Shown here piece after piece: positions 7,563 to 16,293 of a stretch of DNA of 32,802 nucleotides. The notes beneath the pieces were generated by a model. That model was not told the origin of the DNA. It did not search any database and was given only the letters and a program-made list of their open reading frames with translations. The stretch covers positions 1-32,802 of the forward strand of contig NZ_JAAHHS010000048.1 of the NCBI RefSeq assembly GCF_010692395.1. The letters run 5' to 3'. Position numbers and translations under genes: made by a program. Position 1 is the stretch's first letter; each line of letters starts with the position of its first letter. This DNA comes from Moorena sp. SIO3H5. Lineage in GTDB: Bacteria > Cyanobacteriota > Cyanobacteriia > Cyanobacteriales > Coleofasciculaceae.

Positions 7563-7589
7563 GTCACTCTCAAAGTAGAGTGACTTTTT
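7563..7589 (+). terminator. Terminator-like hairpin 11 bases before the aldolase relic start
   Basis: A perfect 8-bp stem GTCACTCT/AGAGTGAC (7563-7570 with 7577-7584) with a six-base loop is followed directly by five T. No + strand gene lies upstream, since the DUF2555 gene is divergent. It therefore sits in the leader of the relic and looks like an attenuator or leader terminator. Confidence 0.65.
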
Positions 7590-7600
7590 GATGAACTCTT

Positions 7601-7860
7601 ATGGTTATGAATGCTACCCTTGCCACACCCCAATCGATTGAATCCTGGTTGGGTGATGAAGCCGAAAGCCTCCTTACTTACAAGGCAAACCTTGGTAAAG
7701 ATTTATTGCATCTCCCTGGCCCTGATTGGGTGGCACGGATTTTTGGCAATAGCGATCGCTCTTCCCAAGTGCTCCGCAGTCAAGCTGCAGTTGTATTCAT
7801 CTGGACTACTGCTGATCGTTGGTTCATTGATAGTCTAGCCTCTTTGATCAGTAGGCTCAG
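7601..7860 (+). pseudogene. Remnant of class I fructose-bisphosphate aldolase (5' end only)
   Basis: The first ~66 codons read like the N terminus of the ~350-residue cyanobacterial class I (DhnA/FbaB-type) aldolase: ATLATPQSIESWLGDEAE, LLTYKANLGKDLLHLPGPD, then GNSDRSSQVLRS. After that the similarity jumps to another frame (LQLYSSGLL, expected roughly LQxLYSSGRL), switches again (ADRWFIDSL) and is lost. The Schiff-base lysine region and about five sixths of the enzyme are absent. The nominal ORF continues to 7894 through unrelated, repeat-like sequence. A real terminator-like hairpin follows at 7944-7976, so the gene seems to have lost its interior by deletion and then decayed. Another aldolase elsewhere in the genome must cover glycolysis and the Calvin cycle. 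Confidence 0.75.
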
Positions 7861-7943
7861 ATGGCTCATAGCACCTCAAGTAGCGTGCGCGTAGCGCATT
7901 AGCTGAGGGCTGAATGCTTACGATTCAGTAAAGTTTCAGACCA

Positions 7944-7976
7944 GTAGAGATTTACCATGCTACGTCTCTACTTTTT
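7944..7976 (+). terminator. Intrinsic terminator, possibly the old aldolase terminator
   Basis: A perfect 7-bp stem GTAGAGA/TCTCTAC (7944-7950 with 7965-7971) is followed by five T. Its place after the aldolase relic suggests it once ended that gene. Confidence 0.6.
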
Positions 7977-8434
7977 CGTCACTAAGGAAATTTCAAGGAA
8001 ATTTTTCTGACGGGTAACCGGTTAGGATCTTGATAAGTTGGTAATTAGAGTAACTTGTGGTACAAAAAAAACGGTCTCAATTATCAACAAGACCGCTTCA
8101 TCCAAAAAATGCTGACTCAATGTATAGTAAGTCCGGAATAGGCAAAATTTTTCTCGGGATACAGTACTTGGAAAGCAGGATAACTTACCAAATATAACAC
8201 TAATAGATGGTGTTAAAATAACATACTTTGGCTGAAAGGGAAAGGGAAACTGGGAACCTCGGATCAGTCAAATATTTTAAATAATAACCCTAGGGCGTTT
8301 GTGATTTAGCAATTACCAATTACTAGTTACCAATTACCAATTACTAATTAGAAATAGTTGGGAGAATTACTAACATAAAATCTCCCATCTCTTGCCAAAC
8401 TCGACCCACTCTCAACCAGGTAAAAGTTTAAGGC
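7977..8434. other. Intergenic spacer downstream of prc
   Basis: No coding signal is seen. It contains the - strand terminator at 8064-8095 and a run of degenerate ATTACCAATTAC/ATTACTAATTAG repeats at ~8311-8352. Confidence 0.5.
8064..8095 (-). terminator. Intrinsic terminator on the - strand, downstream of prc
   Basis: Read on the - strand, a 6-bp stem CGGTCT/AGACCG (8090-8095 with 8072-8077) is followed by a run of eight T (A run 8064-8071 on the + strand). It would end transcripts coming from the prc gene about 340 bases upstream. Confidence 0.6.
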
Positions 8435-9730
8435 TTAACGAGCTTTCCTTTCTGCCCTTGACCCTTGTTTGGCAGCAATTTCCTGTACCAAAATATCAAA
8501 CGCTTTAGCATACTGAGCATCATCCAAGGTGCCAACTTTGTCACGATTTTTCTGCAAGTCCTTACGCTGTTCATCCGAAAGCTCGAACACAATATCTGGT
8601 TCAATACCGGACTTATTAATATCGCGACCACTAGGGGTAAGATACTTAGCAATGGTTACTGCCAGACCTGAGCCATCTCCAAGCCCTCGCACGGATTGGA
8701 CTAAGCCCTTACCAAAAGTCTGAGTTCCTACCAAGATGGCACGTTGATTGTCTTGTAAAGCACCCGAAAGAATTTCGCTAGCACTGGCTGAACCACCATC
8801 CACCAGTACTACTAATGGTTTATCAGTCAGAGAGCGATTAATTGCTTTCTGGTATTCGGATTTGCCGATTCGGTTAACTGTTGACACAATTGTACCGGAA
8901 TCAAACCACATCCGAGCAATTTCAATGCTGGCATAAAGTAGCCCCCCAGGGTTAGAGCGGAGATCTAAAACATAGCCACTAACCTTCTGTTCTTCTAACT
9001 TTCGGATGGCTTCCCCCATCTCCTTTGCGGCGTTAGCACTAAATTGAGAAAGGCGAATGTAGCCGATGCCATAACCATCTGAACTTTCCCGATAGCTATA
9101 CTTTACAGGGTGGATTTCAATCCTAGCTCGTGTAATCGGATAGTCAACTACCTTTTGGCCTCGCTGAATGGTCAAAGTCACGGAAGTCCCTGGCTTGCCT
9201 CGGATCAGTTGTACTGCATCGTTGACATCCATACCTTCGGTACTCTTGCCATCAATTTTGATAATGATATCCTTTGCCAGGATTCCCGCTTTAAAAGCTG
9301 GGGTATCCTCAATAGGGGAAATCACCATCAACTTTTTTGTTTCCTCATCCAGGGCAATCTGAATACCTACACCAGTTAATTCCCCAGATGTATCAATCTG
9401 CATATTCTTGAACTCTTCGGGATCCATAAACCTGGTGTAAGGATCGTCCAAGGGCTCTAGCATTTCCCGGATTGCCTTGTAGGCTTGTTCCTTGCTACTG
9501 TAAGACCGATTCAGATAATCTTGGCGCACTTCCTCCCAATCAACCTGGTTGAAGGTAGCATCTACATACCTGCGGTTAATAATTTGCCAAACTTCATCAA
9601 CTAGCTCCTTAGGACTCTCGCGAAAGAAAGCCTGACTTTGAGATAGATGAAGACCAGCTCCTGTAACTGCTACAGTTGTTAGGACTACTGCTGTCGCACC
9701 AAGAACCAGGCCACGTTTTGTAATTACCAT
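8435..9730 (-). CDS. Carboxyl-terminal processing protease (S41 family, CtpB/CtpC-like)
   Basis: This 431-residue S41A protease has an N-terminal signal/anchor (residues ~8-27), a PDZ domain (~110-195, GELTGVGIQI...GKSTEGMDVNDAVQLIRGKPGT) and a catalytic domain. The Ser-Lys dyad is S316 in GGSASASEIL and K341 in TFGKGLVQS, with the 25-residue spacing usual for the family. The mature enzyme would act in the lumen or periplasm, trimming C termini; CtpA is the paralogue that matures photosystem II D1. The N terminus (KRGLVLGATAVVLT...SPKELVDEVWQIINRRYVD) fits the CtpB/CtpC type better, so I give no symbol. An AAGGA Shine-Dalgarno directly precedes the ATG at 9730. Confidence 0.92.
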   Translation of the reverse strand: MVITKRGLVLGATAVVLTTVAVTGAGLHLSQSQAFFRESPKELVDEVWQIINRRYVDATFNQVDWEEVRQDYLNRSYSSKEQAYKAIREMLEPLDDPYTRFMDPEEFKNMQIDTSGELTGVGIQIALDEETKKLMVISPIEDTPAFKAGILAKDIIIKIDGKSTEGMDVNDAVQLIRGKPGTSVTLTIQRGQKVVDYPITRARIEIHPVKYSYRESSDGYGIGYIRLSQFSANAAKEMGEAIRKLEEQKVSGYVLDLRSNPGGLLYASIEIARMWFDSGTIVSTVNRIGKSEYQKAINRSLTDKPLVVLVDGGSASASEILSGALQDNQRAILVGTQTFGKGLVQSVRGLGDGSGLAVTIAKYLTPSGRDINKSGIEPDIVFELSDEQRKDLQKNRDKVGTLDDAQYAKAFDILVQEIAAKQGSRAERKAR

Positions 9731-10206
9731 AATCCTTTCGCTTAAGGTCGGGAAACTAATGCAAAGGAGCTAAGCTATATCTAACGAACGGGGATGTCAG
9801 ATAGCTCCTATGCAAATCAATCTGAGACTGACACCCCCTTGTTCAATTTTGGGTAGTCTAACCCTTTTAAGATACCCCTATGGCTATAGCCTTTTAGGGG
9901 TCATCTGTGTTGTTGATTAGGGTCATGAGGATCTTATTTATCCATACTAACCTCATTAGCTAATCACGCCATCATACCACCACACCACACCACCATAATC
10001 CCATCTAGCTAGGATTTCAATAAATAAACTATCCTTACTAAGGATAAGGAAGCTGGGGGTATCAGTCCCATATTATTAATTTTCCTCCCACCCAACTTCC
10101 CCTCCGGAAAATTATTGTGGTCATTGGTTTTCATCGTTAGTTGTCCAATGATTACCCATTTACCATTTCCCAGTCTAACATTACCGCAAAAGACCTACTA
10201 ATTATT
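9731..10206. other. Intergenic spacer between prc and the STAND/WD40 gene
   Basis: No gene is supported. Visible structures are an ACCCCT/AGGGGT hairpin with an inner GGCTATAGCC palindrome (9874-9901), an ACCAC-rich simple repeat (~9976-9996), and a perfect TATCCTT/AAGGATA hairpin with a three-base loop (10030-10046). The prc promoter should lie just upstream of 9730. Confidence 0.5.
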
Positions 10207-13200
10207 CTATTTGATATGGCTGTTTGTGATCAGCTGACAAAGTTGGCGATCGCTTTCTCTGACTTCTGGGTTGTTTTGGAGATAATTTCTTAGCCAGTGG
10301 CAGCTTTTATCTAGCAGATCGTCTAAATTCAAATTCCAGATTGCCACTGTACCATCTTCACTAGCCACTGCCAAGGCTGTTCCATCATGGCTCCAGCTAA
10401 GATTTGTGACGCGATGCTCACCAGCTTTCAAGGTTTTGATCAGGGTGTCGTCGAAGCGCCATAGCTGAACCTGGTTGTCCCAGCTGCTGGTTGCCAAAAT
10501 TTTGCCCTTGGGGCTAAAGCGGACTTTGGCCACACTATCAGTATGACCTTTGAGGGTTGATTGTAAAGTCCCATCTTTGCGCCAGAGTTTCACTGTGTTA
10601 TCGTAGCTCGCTGTTGCCAAGAACTTGTTGTCGGGTGAGAAGCTGAGATCCAAAACCCAATTGCGATGACCTGGTAGTGTTTTCAGAAGTTGCCCATCAG
10701 CACTCCATAACTTTACAGTTTTATCATCACTGGCCGATGCCAATCGCTGACTATCCTGGCTAAACTTAACTGCATTAACCCGCTCACTATGACCAGTCAG
10801 GGTATGAAGCAATTTACCAGTGCGATCCCAAATTTTGACTGTCCTATCCCGACTGGCAGACGCGAGCAGCTCGGAGTCAGGACTAAAACTAACATTCAAT
10901 ACCCAGTCCTGATGTCCCTTTATTGTTTTAATCAAAGTACCGCTACGATGCCAGAGTTTCACCGTGCCATCTCGACTACCAGAGGCAATTAGGTCACCAT
11001 CAGCACTGAAACTGATGCTGTAGACTCGATCTTGATGCCCTGTTAAGGTTTTGAGCAGGTTTCCGTTGCGATCCCAAAGCTTAACAGTTCTGTCATTACT
11101 AGCTGTGGCAATCTGTTGAGAGTCTGGAGAAAAGGTTACATCCTGTACATTATCCTGATGCCCTCTTAAAATCACGTGAGACTGATTAATACTACTCCAG
11201 AGCTTGATAGTTTTATCGTGGCTGGCTGAAGCCAGAATTAGTTGGTCAGTTTGAGGGTTAGATGGTTGTACAGGGGTATGGGACTTGCTGTGAGCTAGGT
11301 TGTCTTGAGAACTAAAAGATTTAGTAGGACGGAAACTGACAGCACTAACCCCATCGCTGTGTCCCTTAAAGGTGTTGATTAAAGTGCCTTCACGATTCCA
11401 TAGCCGTACTATATTATCATCACTGGCAGAGGCAATCAGCTGACCATCAGCACTGAAAGCAACACCATTAACCCATCGTTGATGCTTGGGAAAGGTTTTG
11501 ATGAGTTTGCCATTGGCATTCCACAACTTTACCGTTTGATCATCGCTAGCTGAAGCAATTAACTGACCATCAGGACTAAATACTACACAGTTAACCTGAG
11601 CACTATGTCCTCTAAGAGTATTTAGCAATTTTCCGGTTTGACTCCACAGCTTAATGGTGTTATCGGAACTAGCAGAAGCAATGATCTTACCATCTCCACT
11701 AAAGCTTACCGACCGCACTACACCCCGGTGACCGGAAAAGGTTTTAATTAATTTGCCATCAACAGTCCATAATCGAATTTTCTTATCTTTGCCAGCCGTA
11801 GCAATCATCTGCCCATCTCGACTAAAACTGACACTGTATATATGACCAGCATCAGGGGTAATTATTCTGACTAGCTCGCCAGTTTGACGCCATAGTCTGA
11901 CTGTGCCATCCCAGCTACTAGAGGCAATTAACTGACTATCTGGACTAAAAGATACGCTGGTTACACTATCTTGATGACCTTCTAAGGTTTGGATCAACTT
12001 GCCATCAGGATGCCACAGTTTGACCGTTTTATCGCGGCTGGTGGAGGCAATAAACTTACCATCTGGGGAAAAACTGATGCTGGAAACAATATCACTATGT
12101 CCTTCGAGTCGATTGTGTTCGGAAACTGAATAAACTGCCTGGGAAAGAGCTGTGATTACTTGTAGACGGGTATCTGCCTCTACTGTTCGAGATGGTAGAT
12201 ATTGCTGCTCTTCCTGCTGTAGTTTTTTTGCGGCTCTTAAGCCTTCGAGCAAAGCATCAAAGGTTTTATTGGATACGAAAAGAGCTTCTGAAGAGGCACT
12301 CAGGGCACTAAGCATAGCATTGATTCGTTGAGCTTCGGCTCGCCATCTCAAGCCACCATTGGTCACTGCTAAAAGTGCCATCACTGTGCTAATGGCAATG
12401 GCACGCAGTCGTTGTTTACGAACCCGCAACAGTTGACTCTCACTTTGTTTTAGCCGTACTTTAATATTAGATTGGGTACGTTGCTTATATTTTTGACGAA
12501 TCGGTAGAACTAGATAATCATGAATCAGCTGATATCGATTTTGTGGTGTTTCTGGCACTCGGAAGACTAAACCGGAACCGACCAAAATTTCCAAAATCAA
12601 GGGGATTTGAGTTAGTGTGGAGTTGTCCCAATTGGACAGTACTAACTCAGCTTGAGTTTTCAACGGACGGGTACCTCGTTGATCGGTTAAGGAGAATAAA
12701 ACTTCCCAGACGGCATCTTCATTTTCTGGCCCACAATCATAAATAATTTGGGAAAGCGATCCCTCGACTAGAACTGTCTTGGGGTCATTTCCCAAAGCTC
12801 GGTATCCTTCAAGGGTAGTAATTTTTTCCGCTTGTAGCTGAGCACCCACGACTTGTAATTCAATTAAGCGCACCACTCCCGTATTGGTGACTAAATCCTT
12901 TACCAGTGCTTCGATTAGAGCAGGTTCTAACTTAAACTGAGATACTGCTGTTAAGGAGTGAATAAGGTTTTTGGCATTCTCTGGGGACAGATCACCTAAG
13001 TGATAACGCAGCTTCTGATCTAGGATATTGTTGTTAATGACACTGAGATCCTTAAAGCGCTCAAACTCTAACAAGTAATGTAGATAATCTTCTCGCATAG
13101 ACAAGATTATTTTTACAAAGGGGAGATTGAGAGCTTGGGCTAAAAAATTATAAAACTGATGTCGTTGCTCTAAGTCGGTAGCAAGGAAAAAAAATTCTTC

Positions 13201-15408
13201 AAACTGGTCAAAAATCAGGACGGTTAATAAGTTATGCTGGGAACACCGATACAACTTATCGAGAATTGGTTTAAGGGTTAAAGGTTTTTCAGCCCAGGCG
13301 TTGGAGTCGGGTAAGTTGTTAGCCGTAGGCGTTCCCTTCGCGTAGATTGTTCCCCGTAGGCGTTCCCTTCGCGTAGGTTGAACGTTTAAAGGTGAAACCT
13401 TGGCATCTTTAAAGTTGAAGACTACTGTACTTGCTAATTCAAGGTCTAAACGTTTTTCCAGCTCACCGAGCCAATTCCTGTAAACGGTTTGCACCACCGT
13501 CAAGGTTTGTCTAGCACCAATAATTCTGGAGCTAAGTGCAGGAACTAAACCAGCATTAATCAGGGAACTCTTGCCAACGCCAGAATTCCCATGAATCACG
13601 GTTAGTTTGTGGTCATTGCGGCTAATGCGTTCGAGCAGGCCGTTGACATCGGTTTGACGTCCAGCCGCTGCGATTTCTAGGGCTGATGGACAAAAACCTT
13701 TCTTGGTAATTGTTGCGTCAGTTTCTCGACTTGGCTCGACACTCTGTAAAGGAGCCATACCAGCAAAGGTAGAAAACCTAAACTGTTGTTCTATCAAGCG
13801 TTTTTGTTGCTTAAGTTCAAACCCTCGTTGGTATGCTTTTTGCTCAAAGTAGAGCGATCGCAATTCCTCCAAGAGCTCCATCAACAGTTGAGGCTGCTGC
13901 TGTAGAGGGTTGGGCTCGGTAGTTTTTAGGTTTATAGCTTGTTCAAGATAATTAATGGCAGATTTTGGCTTGCCCAGCTGGCGCACAGATCTAGCAGCTA
14001 GCAGCAGATAGGAAGCTCGGTGGCAAAGCTTTTTAGCGTTGAGAGTCGGCTGAGATGTCTCCAGAGTGCGCACAGCTGTCAGAGATAAGTCTATAGCATG
14101 GTTCCAATTCGATTGCTCATAGGCACCTGTTGCCAAAAAGCCATAGGCTCGAGAGAGCTGAACTGGATTATCTTGAGTGTGAGGCTGTGCCAGAAACGCT
14201 AGCGCTAAAGCTTCTAATTCTGTCCAATGTTCCAGGTGTTGTAGGACTTCTCCCAATTTTATGGTCAACTGAGCCACCAAGTCCAAGCGTCCTGTTTTAG
14301 TAAACAGGTCAATGGCAGTACAGAAGTTTTTCTGGGCTTGCTCCCACTGATAGCAACCGATGGAGTCTTGTAACTGGGCTTGACGGCAATAGCACAAGCC
14401 AATGTGATGGAACACTAAACCAAGCCGTTCTAAACCTGAAGGGGTGAGGGAGGGATCAGACAAGGGAGGGATTGAGTGGTTAGTTTGCCCAAGACGTTGC
14501 TCGAAACATTTAGCTGTCTCCCTTTTGCTTTCTTTGCTCTTCCTAGAAGCTTTACCTAGGATAGTTGTACATGCTTTTACCGGTTTAACCTGTTCATAAT
14601 AGTGTTCATCTGAATCGGGAGCCTCACTGCCGAAGCAGCCGCCCCATTCTCCTATATTCTCCTGCCAAAAATTTAGACTTTGCTGATAATGCTCCAAGGC
14701 CAGATTAATCTGGTCATTTTCAAAGGCATCTCGCCCTAGAATAAAGTGCTTGGTAGCTAGTAGCACAGAATCTATGCTGATGTCACGAGATTGCAAATCC
14801 TGTAATGCCCACTCAAATTCTTGGCGTCGGTGGCAATCGCGAGACAATGAAAGCACCTTGTTGGGCAAAAACTCTCCCAAGTCTCTAGCCAAAATATTGG
14901 CAAAGATTTCATCTGCCGTTCCATTACATAAAACGAGTAATTGGTCAATGGTAAGTTCAAACCGAATCGAGGTAGTAGCCCAATTTTTAAAATAAGGAGC
15001 AAGCCTGATCAACTTTTGAAGTCCCTTGTCAGTTACCCATACCACTAAGGGACAGGTTAAGCATTTGGGCAATTCATCTCGCACCTGGTTAGCTGAAAGT
15101 AGTACCTGGTTGATGCCATCAACTAACTCTAGACCCGATACCATTAGGGCAGATGTTGTCCCATACTGTTGGGTGGTAAAGATATTACTAAATAGAGTTT
15201 GACTAGACTTGTTACAAACTAGCTCACCTATGGTAAGCTCTGTAATTTCTCGGACGTACTGCCATATTTGCTTCCTAAATAACTCGTAGTTGCATCGCAC
15301 CAAAATCAGTGCAAATTCTCCTTGGGAGAACATTATTGCCCGGGATAGGGTTAATAGAGAGTGAGCACTGTATGGGGCTAGTGTTTCTGGGGGATTTTGC
15401 TGCTTCAT
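10207..15408 (-). CDS. STAND ATPase with TPR-like region and 14 WD40 repeats (1733 aa)
   Basis: Domain order: an N-terminal ~160-residue domain without a P-loop (FALILVRCNYELFRKQIW...PLVVWVTDKGLQKLIRLAPYFKNWA); a helical TPR-like region (~210-550); a STAND NTPase (~570-975) with Walker A GNSGVGKSS (607-615) and Walker B LLTVLIFDQFEEFF (D734); a hydrophobic stretch at ~1003-1018; and 14 WD40 repeats from residue 1101, enough for two seven-bladed propellers. WD repeat 7 carries an ~27-residue insert rich in Ser, Gln and Pro. Such proteins act as ATP-driven switches that sense a ligand with the repeats and pass the signal to the N-terminal domain. The ligand and output here are unknown. Residues ~680-699 are encoded by a duplicated palindromic repeat. 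The AAA gene upstream is in the same direction but 1 kb away. Confidence 0.88.
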   Translation of the reverse strand: MKQQNPPETLAPYSAHSLLTLSRAIMFSQGEFALILVRCNYELFRKQIWQYVREITELTIGELVCNKSSQTLFSNIFTTQQYGTTSALMVSGLELVDGINQVLLSANQVRDELPKCLTCPLVVWVTDKGLQKLIRLAPYFKNWATTSIRFELTIDQLLVLCNGTADEIFANILARDLGEFLPNKVLSLSRDCHRRQEFEWALQDLQSRDISIDSVLLATKHFILGRDAFENDQINLALEHYQQSLNFWQENIGEWGGCFGSEAPDSDEHYYEQVKPVKACTTILGKASRKSKESKRETAKCFEQRLGQTNHSIPPLSDPSLTPSGLERLGLVFHHIGLCYCRQAQLQDSIGCYQWEQAQKNFCTAIDLFTKTGRLDLVAQLTIKLGEVLQHLEHWTELEALALAFLAQPHTQDNPVQLSRAYGFLATGAYEQSNWNHAIDLSLTAVRTLETSQPTLNAKKLCHRASYLLLAARSVRQLGKPKSAINYLEQAINLKTTEPNPLQQQPQLLMELLEELRSLYFEQKAYQRGFELKQQKRLIEQQFRFSTFAGMAPLQSVEPSRETDATITKKGFCPSALEIAAAGRQTDVNGLLERISRNDHKLTVIHGNSGVGKSSLINAGLVPALSSRIIGARQTLTVVQTVYRNWLGELEKRLDLELASTVVFNFKDAKVSPLNVQPTRRERLRGTIYAKGTPTANNLPDSNAWAEKPLTLKPILDKLYRCSQHNLLTVLIFDQFEEFFFLATDLEQRHQFYNFLAQALNLPFVKIILSMREDYLHYLLEFERFKDLSVINNNILDQKLRYHLGDLSPENAKNLIHSLTAVSQFKLEPALIEALVKDLVTNTGVVRLIELQVVGAQLQAEKITTLEGYRALGNDPKTVLVEGSLSQIIYDCGPENEDAVWEVLFSLTDQRGTRPLKTQAELVLSNWDNSTLTQIPLILEILVGSGLVFRVPETPQNRYQLIHDYLVLPIRQKYKQRTQSNIKVRLKQSESQLLRVRKQRLRAIAISTVMALLAVTNGGLRWRAEAQRINAMLSALSASSEALFVSNKTFDALLEGLRAAKKLQQEEQQYLPSRTVEADTRLQVITALSQAVYSVSEHNRLEGHSDIVSSISFSPDGKFIASTSRDKTVKLWHPDGKLIQTLEGHQDSVTSVSFSPDSQLIASSSWDGTVRLWRQTGELVRIITPDAGHIYSVSFSRDGQMIATAGKDKKIRLWTVDGKLIKTFSGHRGVVRSVSFSGDGKIIASASSDNTIKLWSQTGKLLNTLRGHSAQVNCVVFSPDGQLIASASDDQTVKLWNANGKLIKTFPKHQRWVNGVAFSADGQLIASASDDNIVRLWNREGTLINTFKGHSDGVSAVSFRPTKSFSSQDNLAHSKSHTPVQPSNPQTDQLILASASHDKTIKLWSSINQSHVILRGHQDNVQDVTFSPDSQQIATASNDRTVKLWDRNGNLLKTLTGHQDRVYSISFSADGDLIASGSRDGTVKLWHRSGTLIKTIKGHQDWVLNVSFSPDSELLASASRDRTVKIWDRTGKLLHTLTGHSERVNAVKFSQDSQRLASASDDKTVKLWSADGQLLKTLPGHRNWVLDLSFSPDNKFLATASYDNTVKLWRKDGTLQSTLKGHTDSVAKVRFSPKGKILATSSWDNQVQLWRFDDTLIKTLKAGEHRVTNLSWSHDGTALAVASEDGTVAIWNLNLDDLLDKSCHWLRNYLQNNPEVRESDRQLCQLITNSHIK
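13323..13376. repeat. Two copies of a 23-bp interspersed palindrome-type repeat inside the STAND gene
   Basis: Two identical 23-bp copies (13323-13345 and 13354-13376; starts CCGTAGGCG, ends TCGCGTAG) are separated by eight bases, a 31-bp period. They are GC-rich compared with their surroundings. Because 31 is not a multiple of three, the copies are read in different frames (TRRERLRG and YAKGTPTA), but the total insertion keeps the ORF open. Confidence 0.85.
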
Positions 15409-15442
15409 GTCACTAACCTTTTGACCCCTACTGGTAGAAATT

Positions 15443-15488
15443 CCCTATTACTAGGGTTATTTTCCATCTAGATAGTAATCTTACTATC
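15443..15488. promoter_or_regulatory. Paired inverted repeats upstream of the STAND/WD40 gene
   Basis: GATAGTAA-TC-TTACTATC (15471-15488) is a perfect 8-bp dyad with a two-base centre. Beside it lies CCCTA-N4-TAGGG (15443-15456). Both fall 35-80 bases upstream of the STAND start codon, where an operator would be expected. No binding factor can be named. Confidence 0.4.
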
Positions 15489-15947
15489 AGAACTTATCGG
15501 TAAGTAAGGGTTTTCACTGATAAAAAACAATAAGTATAATTAGGTCTTACTCAAGAAAAACATCTTTCATAAGTACCTTGATAAATAGTTCAGTAATTAC
15601 TACTACTTAGTTTATAAATATAGTTAATTGAAATACTGAATAGCAATGATAAATTCACTTATTGAGCCTCAAGTCCATAGCGTGGACATCAGTAATTTCC
15701 CGGAATTTTTATGATTCTATAGTGGGGTGGAAGTATAGGGTTTATAAATGAGATGTAAAGCTGTATGGTTTTTTTTTTGTCCAATAAAACTCCGGAGCTC
15801 TTTCTGCTATTGCCTTTTGCCTCTTGTATGCCAGCCAATTTCTGCAATACATATTTTTACAACCCAGATAAAAACGCCCTGATAAGTTAGTAGACGACAA
15901 TAGTTAAAACAGTTAAAATACCAGGACTTCCGCAAAACTGGGCACCA

Positions 15948-15991
15948 AACTCTAGTTGTAGGGACTGACGCGCGCCCCTACAGCTAGAGTT
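15948..15991. repeat. Long palindromic repeat unit (16-bp stem)
   Basis: The arms 15948-15963 and 15976-15991 pair over 16 bp with one G-T wobble around a GC-rich loop (ACTGACGCGCGC). Flanking bases (ACTTCCGC... and ...GCCGAAGT) extend the symmetry imperfectly. It resembles a small non-coding interspersed element (MITE or REP-like). Confidence 0.65.
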
Positions 15992-16247
15992 ACTGCCGAA
16001 GTTTTGAGTAGATCAGTTTATAACTTAATTAGGGACAAAATTTGTCCTTTTGAGCTAAGTATTAGGTCCTAGGTGGTAGGTTCTAGATGAGGGGATGTAC
16101 CTGACTTGACCAGGGTGAACCTGAAGGCTAAACTAATGTGATACCAAGCTTTGAGAGAAAGTTCTCCATCAAAAGGAAAAGGGTGATTAACAGCTCAGGT
16201 AACAAGATGATGGGCAAAAGCGTTCTTAGCAAACTAATAAATTCCAT

Positions 16248-16293
16248 AGGTGCGCTTTCCGTTGGCGAATTAAATTCGCCACGGGTCGCACCT
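16248..16293. repeat. Nested palindromic repeat (AGGTGCG...CGCACCT)
   Basis: Outer arms AGGTGCG/CGCACCT (16248-16254 with 16287-16293) enclose an inner hairpin TGGCGAAT/ATTCGCCA (16263-16270 with 16274-16281). Such nested hairpins are typical of cyanobacterial interspersed repeats. Confidence 0.7.

Noticed and set aside
8465..9379. Several + strand ORFs of 60-90 codons
   Set aside because: All lie antisense to the well-conserved S41 protease domain and show no protein-family features.
10400..12110. Regularly spaced DNA repeats suggesting a CRISPR-like or tandem array
   Set aside because: The ~123-bp periodicity is the 41-residue WD40 repeat of a long ORF, with conserved GH...WD residues and no exact repeat-spacer structure.
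13312..13380. Sequencing or assembly error as the cause of the two-frame repeat in the STAND gene
   Set aside because: The ORF stays open across both copies and the flanking ATPase motifs remain in frame, so a real insertion is the simpler reading, though only read-level data would settle it.
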